Assembly (NCBI GenBank): GCA_964035015.1
Contig: OZ035997.1
Coordinates: 18,755,866 to 18,819,865 of the forward strand
Reading direction: 5' to 3'
Length of the DNA: 64,000 nt
Origin: Corallium rubrum
Taxonomy: Eukaryota; Cnidaria; Anthozoa; Scleralcyonacea; Coralliidae
The translations under genes were made by a program, and so were the position numbers. This document shows, in pieces, positions 1 through 64,000 of the stretch (within the stretch, counting starts at the first letter, position 1; each line of letters begins with the position of its first letter). Below the pieces are notes generated by a model. It made no database searches and was not told the DNA's origin. It worked only from the letters and a program-made list of their open reading frames with translations.

Positions 1-301
1 ACAATATTTTACGGAACGCTTCTGTTGCCACGACAGTAAAATATATGCATTTTTACGTTTCACATAAAACATACGTAAGTAAACATACTGCGTGATAATC
101 GATAAATACGGTTATTTACTAACAAAACACTAAGTTTAACCCTAATCCTAACTCTAATCCTACACAAGAACTACTCTACTTCTAAAGTAATGTTAAAATC
201 CTGTGCTTCCGTACTCCGTTATATACCCACTTTTTTTATATACTGTATATATTTTTTTACTTTGGCAAAATGAATTATTCGAAACAAGAAAGAAAACTTA
301 C

Positions 302-34319
<34,018 letters not shown>

Positions 34320-34766
34320 CTGAAACAACATGAAAACGTTTTTAAAGACTACTATTGCTGCTTCAATGGTCATTAAACTTACTTTTCAATACTCTTTCTG
34401 TTTCGTGCACTGTGCTGCTTTATATTTATAAGATTATAGTGCGGAGAAGCATATTTCAGTGAAAGCACTTGATTGACTGATTACATTATCAAACGCTGAC
34501 GAAGAGATATACAGTAATAAACATTTCCCACGGAATCTAATATAACAGTCAAATCAAAACAAAACAAATCATTCGCCCGAGTTTTTTACAGTGAACAACG
34601 ACTTAAATTTCAAACAAAACAAAAGACACCGCCAATTTTTCAATTCTTCTCGCCATTATCAAACGTTCTAGTCAGAGCATATTACCAGTAACTTATAACG
34701 TTAAACTCAGTGTCTTCTGAAGTTTCGTCTCTCTTCAAAAGAAACTGTAATGTAAGCGTACTTTAC

Positions 34767-34798
34767 CTTTCTCGTCGTAGACTGTTCTCCACGGTAAA
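34767..34798 (-). CDS. possible upstream furry exon or 5' UTR exon
   Basis: A 32-bp stretch is bounded by TAG on its 5' side and GTAAAG on its 3' side. Joined to the 34319 exon it stays open in frame and reads LPWRTVYDEKG before CLEVEM. No upstream exon with the matching phase was found: the open stretch at 34928-35074, which also has a GTAAGT donor, is out of phase. It may be 5' UTR or chance. Confidence 0.35.
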
Positions 34799-35524
34799 CT
34801 AATAATAAAAGAGAATATTAAACACGTATAGTTTCTTGTTTTGCCTAGTTATTGGTCAACCATGAAAACCATTGTTTTTATCCACGTTTCCTCGCATGGC
34901 AATTTCAAAGTTGAGAACAAACAACTTACAGTTATTAAATAATGCGTCAAAACATTTTACTCTCTCCAAATAGTTGTAACTTTGAACATGAAACATCGTC
35001 TTGCAAGCAACATCTGACAGTGTTGAGGTGTCCAGGCCATTGAACAGGAAGTTACAACACGGACAGGAAGTCACTTAGCTTGGTGGCACCACCGGAAGTT
35101 GCTGCTTCCATATACAGTAATTTGAATTATAATAGCGTTTGATACAAGCGGTGTGCTCAGAAGTTTTTTGGTTAATAATAATAATTAAGTATTACCAGTA
35201 AATGCGTCATCTTTTCTCACCAGTAGCACTGGAAAACCTTTGATAGTGCTTTTTGTATATTTAACTACACATATATAATGCTGGCTGATAATTATTGTCA
35301 TCAGGTCGACGATCTGTCGCTTGCCGCCCCCTTGAACCTGCGTGCTACCCCCCACGCTGTTTAACGAGAGGACACCTACAATTGAGTTCTTTTACAAAGA
35401 GAGGAAAAAATGTTAGAAATGTAAAATAAAGAAAGTCTTTACCTAAAGCAGGAGCCTGGATTAATTTGTTGCAGTGATTTGGCCTGTATGTGATAAAAGT
35501 AGTGTTTCGCCTTATGTTTATTAC

Positions 35525-35704
35525 GGGGCGATTACACGGACCGGGCTGCGGCCCGGTTAACTGGGCTAGCCCGCTTTATGTATCAAACGCATGTTGTTTT
35601 AACATTTCGATTACATGGCAAGCGGGCTAGCCCGGTTTGCCGGCATCCCGGTTAACCAGGCTAGCTCGGTTAAACGGGCCAGGCCGGTCCATGTAATCGC
35701 CCCC
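35525..35704. mobile_element. GC-rich palindromic MITE, TIR GGGGCGATTACACGGACCGG
   Basis: GGGGCGATTACACGGACCGG is mirrored by CCGGTCCATGTAATCGCCCC; inner arms include GCCCGGTTAACTGGGCTAGC and CGGGCTAGCCCGG. The strong local GC content contrasts with the AT-rich surroundings. Confidence 0.85.
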
Positions 35705-37572
35705 TTAGTGTCATACACGGATTACCGAAGGGCGAATCACCGTCAAAAAAGCGTACGAATTTTTTTGGACTTTCAAAATCCCGTGGGATTTTTGGGATTT
35801 TTTTGAGATTTTTTGAAATTTTTCTAAGATTTTTCGAATTTTTTGAGATTTTCTCGGATTTTTTTAAATTTTCCCGGATTTTTTGAGATTTTTGGATTCT
35901 TAAAGGTGAACGAGATTTTTTGGAGTGCCACTCGCTGATCGCAGTAGTTTTATCTCATTGCATTTGGACGTCTGCAGCTAGCCTGGCAGCGGCGGCGAGG
36001 CTCTCTACTGGAAAGATCGAGCTACCTCTGCAAACAATGCCAGACACTTTTCCTGTCACGCACGCCCGAAGTTACCTTGACCACCAACTCAGTGAGTCGT
36101 TTTATAACTTCCCAAGCACTGCATGTAACAACTTTATACCGACTCAGTGAAAATAAAGTATTCTTATTTCTTTATGGAAATAATGTATGTTTAAATAGTA
36201 AGGAAAGAAATAAAAACAGGGTTACACAAGCTCAACTGGCTCACGTATGACGGCCTACATCAAAGTATCGGATGTTTGCAGAGGTTTCTTTCCTGTAGAG
36301 ACGGACCTCTCTGCCCAGGACAAGTGTCACTTCCTGATTATTGGTATCAGTAATTTGGCGGCAAAATCACGGTTCATTGTGTTTGCACTGATCAGCATTC
36401 TGACCAGATGCTACTATCTGCTTGTGTGTATTTTGACTTAATATACAAATTCTGCAAAATAATCTGATGGGCTCAATGGTACATTGCATTTGCTGTATAA
36501 TTTTATTAAGCTCTAGATTTGTCAAAACATATTAGAGGGTCCCCTATACCCCTTCACAAAATGCATTCACGTAAAAATATTTTGTCTTTTTACGAGTCAC
36601 GAAAAATCGCAAAAACTCTTTCACGTTCACACAAAAATTGAGGCAATCACGATTCACGTAAAAATACAAAAGAAATTAATATTTCGCATTATCTGACCGA
36701 TTAATAATATTTCGCATTCTCCAAAACTTTCTCTTCAATCTCAGCAGGATGCAGTAAGTTTGAAGGATTTCTTTCTGTCCTTGCAGTCCATTGTAAAGGT
36801 CTGTTTACACTGCGATCATGCAAATTTGCGTCGCTTTTTATTATCTTTGTGTCAACACTTTGAAGCCTGAAGGTCTTCACTTGACGAGTACAATTGTCTG
36901 GAATACAATCAAACCACTTTCAGGCTTAAATCAAATTCCAATATACCATAGAGTAGGGGAATACTGACATGACGAGTGAAAACAAGAAAAACAGTAAAAA
37001 TATAAGCTCTGAAATGAAAGTCAACAATACGCAACCAAAATTGCCATGGTTTAGACAAATATAAAGAAAATACATAAGAATCCCAGGTTTAAAATGAAGA
37101 GTTTGTTTATAAAAACAGTTGAGTTTTAAATCTCTCAATTTTCAGTAGGAAAAAACCTACAAAATGCGCGTTACCAGTAGCCTGTGCCCCAGCCCACACA
37201 CGCCTCGTGTATGATGTCAGGTGTAATTACAGCTCTGGAAGCTTCTGGAGTTACTCTTCGTATCGCAAAATGGCAGATTTAGCATTTCCACAATTGAAAC
37301 TTGAGTTAAAGCTATAATTTTGCTTTAATATTATTACTAATTCTTGGCATGACAACCTTGAAATGTTTGAGATAAGTATAGGTTATTTTGAGGCCACGAA
37401 GGGATATGTGATTTATTCACCGAGGGCTAACGTACTTATTAATAATTTTCACATGGGCGAAGTTGACAGGAGTCACAATAGAAAAGAATTGAAATATTGA
37501 TGGGAATATTAGAGGGGAATATTAATCTATTGTTTTGCCGGGGCTATTGAATATATTCCCCGAAAGAACAAA

Positions 37573-37736
37573 CAGGCCCGCACAGAGACTAAAGTGGGCC
37601 TGGGGCAAAATAAAGAATTGGGCCCCCCTTGCAAAAATTTCGCATGCCATTTTACGGCATTTATAATTAGGGGCCCCTCTCGAGCTGGGGGCCCGGGGCA
37701 AATTGCCCCAGTTGCCCTCCCCTCTGGGCGGGCCTG
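37573..37736. mobile_element. hAT-type MITE, family C relative, with perfect 8-bp TSD
   Basis: It starts CAGGCCCGC and ends GCGGGCCTG, with a GGGGCCCCT-rich interior. The octamer AGAACAAA flanks it on both sides (37565-37572 and 37737-37744), an exact 8-bp target duplication. Confidence 0.9.
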
Positions 37737-38090
37737 AGAACAAAGGAAGCCGAGGCATGTGAAAATTAAGAAAGAAAAATGAAGAAAAACCTGCATTTTC
37801 TGTACGAGTTTTGGACTCGAATTTTGCTTCAGTGTTCGGCAGATATGAGATATTTCGTCGTTCAATCCATTTTCATGGGTAGAAATAGTTCAAGTACAAG
37901 GCCGATAACAACAATACGTACTAGCTTCTTCGTAATTTTTCTAGTTGTTTTTTGCAGCGGGTTTTCAATTTTTCATTGTGTACTTCATACCTTCAGTCGA
38001 CAATGGCTACCCCCAGCGGCCGGAAATTTGGCTTCACCCAAACATTAGTTTACGGTAATGTTTGCACAATTCGCGATCGTCTAGTGTTAA

Positions 38091-38288
38091 GCCTAGTTTA
38101 CACGGGCAATTTTTCTTTGGCAATTTTCAACTTGACAAGTTTTATTTGACCGTGTGTATGAGGAAACACGGCACGTTTTTCCTTGACAAGTCTCCCTTTT
38201 GAAAAGCTGGCATGCCAGCTTTGACTTGTCTGCCAGCTGGAGACTTGTCAAAACTTGTCAAGGAAAAATTGCTCGTGTAAACTAGGCT
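38091..38288. mobile_element. TTAA-flanked MITE, TIR GCCTAGTTTACACG
   Basis: TTAA (38087-38090) then GCCTAGTTTACACGGGCAAT; the right end ATTGCTCGTGTAAACTAGGC is followed by TTAA (38289-38292). Inner arms contain CTTGACAAGT repeats. It lies about 350 bp upstream of the PPME1 start codon. Confidence 0.85.
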
Positions 38289-38636
38289 TTAATCAGGTTT
38301 GAATTTCCATTGTTTCGGACAGAGTAATACTATTTTTCACTTTTAATATCACAAATTTAATATCAGAATTAAAGAGAATTATAAGCTATGCAAATTCTTC
38401 TTATTAGATTTGCATACGTGATAATTTATTCAAAAATTAAATATATGAAATTAAAAATTAACAAAGTTGTGTATAAATTTTCAAAAAGTTTTATCAAGAA
38501 TTTAGAAAATTTTATGTTTGTCACGTTTAGGGACAGTTTTAAATGACGGCGAGGAAAGGGATAGCAAGGGATAGCCATGGAATAGCCGATAGGATCACAG
38601 AAGAAAAAATATGGCGACCGATTGGACCATTTGAAT

Positions 38637-62041
<23,405 letters not shown>

Positions 62042-62929
62042 GTAAGTAAATCCAGTAGTTTTCTCTTTTTAATTAATCATTTGTGAAATCAAACCTGGGA
62101 TTCCATTATTCGATTAAGACCCTTTTGGTTCTGGCTGTTTGAATCCTAGAAAAATTTGTGTTACTGTTCAAATATACGTTTTCCAATTTAATGATGTGAT
62201 CACCTTGTTACGCTCCGTCGGTATAGAACGTAAACTAAAATAGTGTAGACCAAGCTTTTTAACATCTTATATATGTTATTTATTTAAAAACAAGCAACAA
62301 TTATAATTAAGCGATTATTATTTTATCTATGACGTTTTTATCTGACCGAGTGAGCAGCAACGCAAAAAGGTAATTATTTCCAAAATATTTGTTAGTCCAA
62401 AGTATCATATTTCGTGAGTACAGTTCATGTCTAAAATATCTATGTTGTCGATAACTTCACATTAAAGCGCGTTGTCCAGTAATAGTATCTCAGCGCATTG
62501 GCAGCATCGTCAAAGTATAGCCATGGTTTATCCTTCGTCTTGTCTCATTCTTTATTAGTTGTTAGTTCTCCTCCTTTTACTGAAGCGTGAAGCTACTTTA
62601 TATAATGCTTGGTAGAGGAAGTCATTGCAAAACCGTGACTAATTTCTTCTACGTAACTTGGGATGATTCTGCAGTCTTGAAGTTTCTTACCAAACCACAA
62701 CTACCACAGCTATGCAAGCTCATGTCTGTTTGCGTCTTGTGGTTTCTAAATCTACGTCATTTGCGTCAACTTGCTAGATCATGCTTAAACTACAAATTAT
62801 TTCCTATAAGTAAATTAGACTAAAAGACTATATGTATAATAATATTGCTATATTGCTATAACACATGATAATCGTATATCATGTAACAACCTTTAACCGT
62901 CTTTGTATTCTGTCTTGGTTATCTGTTAT
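62042..62929. other. PPME1 intron after exon 9; nothing recognised
   Basis: The open frame at 62587-62823 (plus) has no recognised similarity. The next PPME1 exon was not found. Confidence 0.5.
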
Positions 62930-63280
62930 AATTGTTTATAAAATAACATGTATACTACGCGAGCCCTGATTGGTCAATTGCCGTGTTTGGATCAGAGTAT
63001 CCAAACACGGAAAATTCCCGCCAAAACGGTTTTTTGAAAATGTCGGATAGTATATCATATTCACTTGGGATTATTTTATAAAAGAAATACCAAATGTTTT
63101 TTTCCGTGTTTGGATACTTTTATCCAAACACTTGTGAAATTTCTCGACTTTCGAAAAGCTAAAAACAGTCGCCTCTCATGGCTCGTGTTTTGTTACGCTT
63201 TTCTCCAGTCTCGCAATTTCCCGCGTGTTTGGATCAGAGTATCCAAACACGGAAAACCATTTGGTATTTCTTTAATTCTA
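62930..63280 (+). mobile_element. dispersed family A, copy 3
   Basis: It begins TTATAAAATAACATGTATAC and carries four GTGTTTGGAT/ATCCAAACAC boxes, ending ACCATTTGGTATTTCTTTAA. It is the longest of the three copies and has the same orientation as copy 2. Confidence 0.85.
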
Positions 63281-64000
63281 TCTTTGTATTTTTTGTGTAC
63301 ATTTGTTTCTGGTGCTGCTGCTGTTGTTTAATTCAGATATTAGCATTAACGAATTTATAACCATAAAAAATACATTGAAGTGGTTCTCTAATGAAAATAT
63401 TGTTGGTAATGTTTCTGCATAATCCTAAAGATATTATGGTACTTGGTAATTGTGCGAAGTTTCATTTCGAAATTTTCAAAAACAAAGTTGTATTTTACGT
63501 GCGAAGTTTGTATTTTGGAGCGCCGCCATTAAAGTGCCTATATATGCAACGACATTTTCAAGTTGGAGGAAATAACATTAAAGTAAAGTTTGAGATTACT
63601 TCTTTCGATTGTGAAAGTTTCAGGGCGAATAATTAAAGGAAAGTATGTTTGTTTAGCGTTTGAGAAACGGGCTTTTGGCCCAAAACGTTGAAACATATTT
63701 TATTCCACAACTAAGGACATCACTGTGCCTTTTTCGGCACAAGTCGAAAAAGCTTCTAGAAAATCAAAAATTTTGGAAATGGTGGTGACTATATTTTCTG
63801 AATATGAACGTGTAGTGTGGTACTCAAATAACACTGAATACAAGTTAACCAAAGTTCACCTTGATCAATCGAAAGTTACAAGCCATTTTGTTATTAAGGC
63901 GTTGCATAGTCACGTAACTGACATAACATTTTCAATAAACCGATAACACATTTTGGAAATCTCGTCAACTTAAAGAACATTGCAAGATACATAGCTTTAG
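63281..64000. other. right edge of window; no exon recognised
   Basis: A small inverted motif AACGGGCTTTTGGCCCAAAACGTT-like (63665-63693) is the only structure seen. The open frames at 63391-63636 and 63725-63946 have no recognised similarity. Confidence 0.45.

Larger units (their letters stand above)
34320..38636. promoter_or_regulatory. head-to-head interval between furry and PPME1
   Basis: The two genes diverge from here, so their promoters should lie within it. No TATA box or CpG-rich core was identified. An open stretch with a GTAAGT donor (34928-35074, minus) is a candidate 5' UTR exon. Much of the rest is MITE and GATTTTT-type low-complexity sequence (35750-35910). Confidence 0.5.

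Noticed and set aside
34856..35074. Minus-strand 72-codon frame as furry exon 1
   Set aside because: It has a GTAAGT donor, but its phase does not join to either the 34798 or 34319 exon; may be UTR.

Overview
This is eukaryotic, animal nuclear DNA: AT-rich, with conserved exons separated by GT-AG introns and a very heavy load of small inverted-repeat transposons (MITEs), non-LTR and Penelope-like fragments, a 5S-derived SINE and long microsatellites. The mix (furry, PPME1, an intronless class A GPCR, many MITEs) fits a cnidarian or another early-branching metazoan. That placement is inference and no species is claimed.

Minus strand, about 34.8 kb down to base 1: most of the N-terminal half of a furry (FRY/FRYL) gene. 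I reconstructed 23 coding exons from conserved furry sequence. Splice sites and phases chain exactly wherever exons are consecutive. At least two conserved segments could not be found, and the 3' half lies beyond the left edge. Introns are filled with MITEs and tandem repeats, some within 40 bp of an exon.

Plus strand, 38.6 to 62.0 kb: PPME1 (protein phosphatase methylesterase 1), head-to-head with furry. Nine coding exons are present, from the start codon past the catalytic Ser and Asp; the exon with the catalytic His lies beyond the right edge. Its second intron (38868-50001, about 11.1 kb) looks U12-type (minor spliceosome). It holds a complete intronless GPCR gene (47424-48428) and a nested transposon: a 4.4 kb hAT element with a perfect 8-bp target duplication inside a decayed non-LTR retrotransposon.

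No prokaryotic system, CRISPR array, tRNA or intact rRNA gene was seen. The most notable items are the U12-type intron with its nested gene, the nested transposons with exact target-site duplications, hammerhead-like motifs in two palindromic repeats, a satellite captured inside a perfect 30-bp inverted repeat, and microsatellites built from homogeneous blocks that differ by one base.
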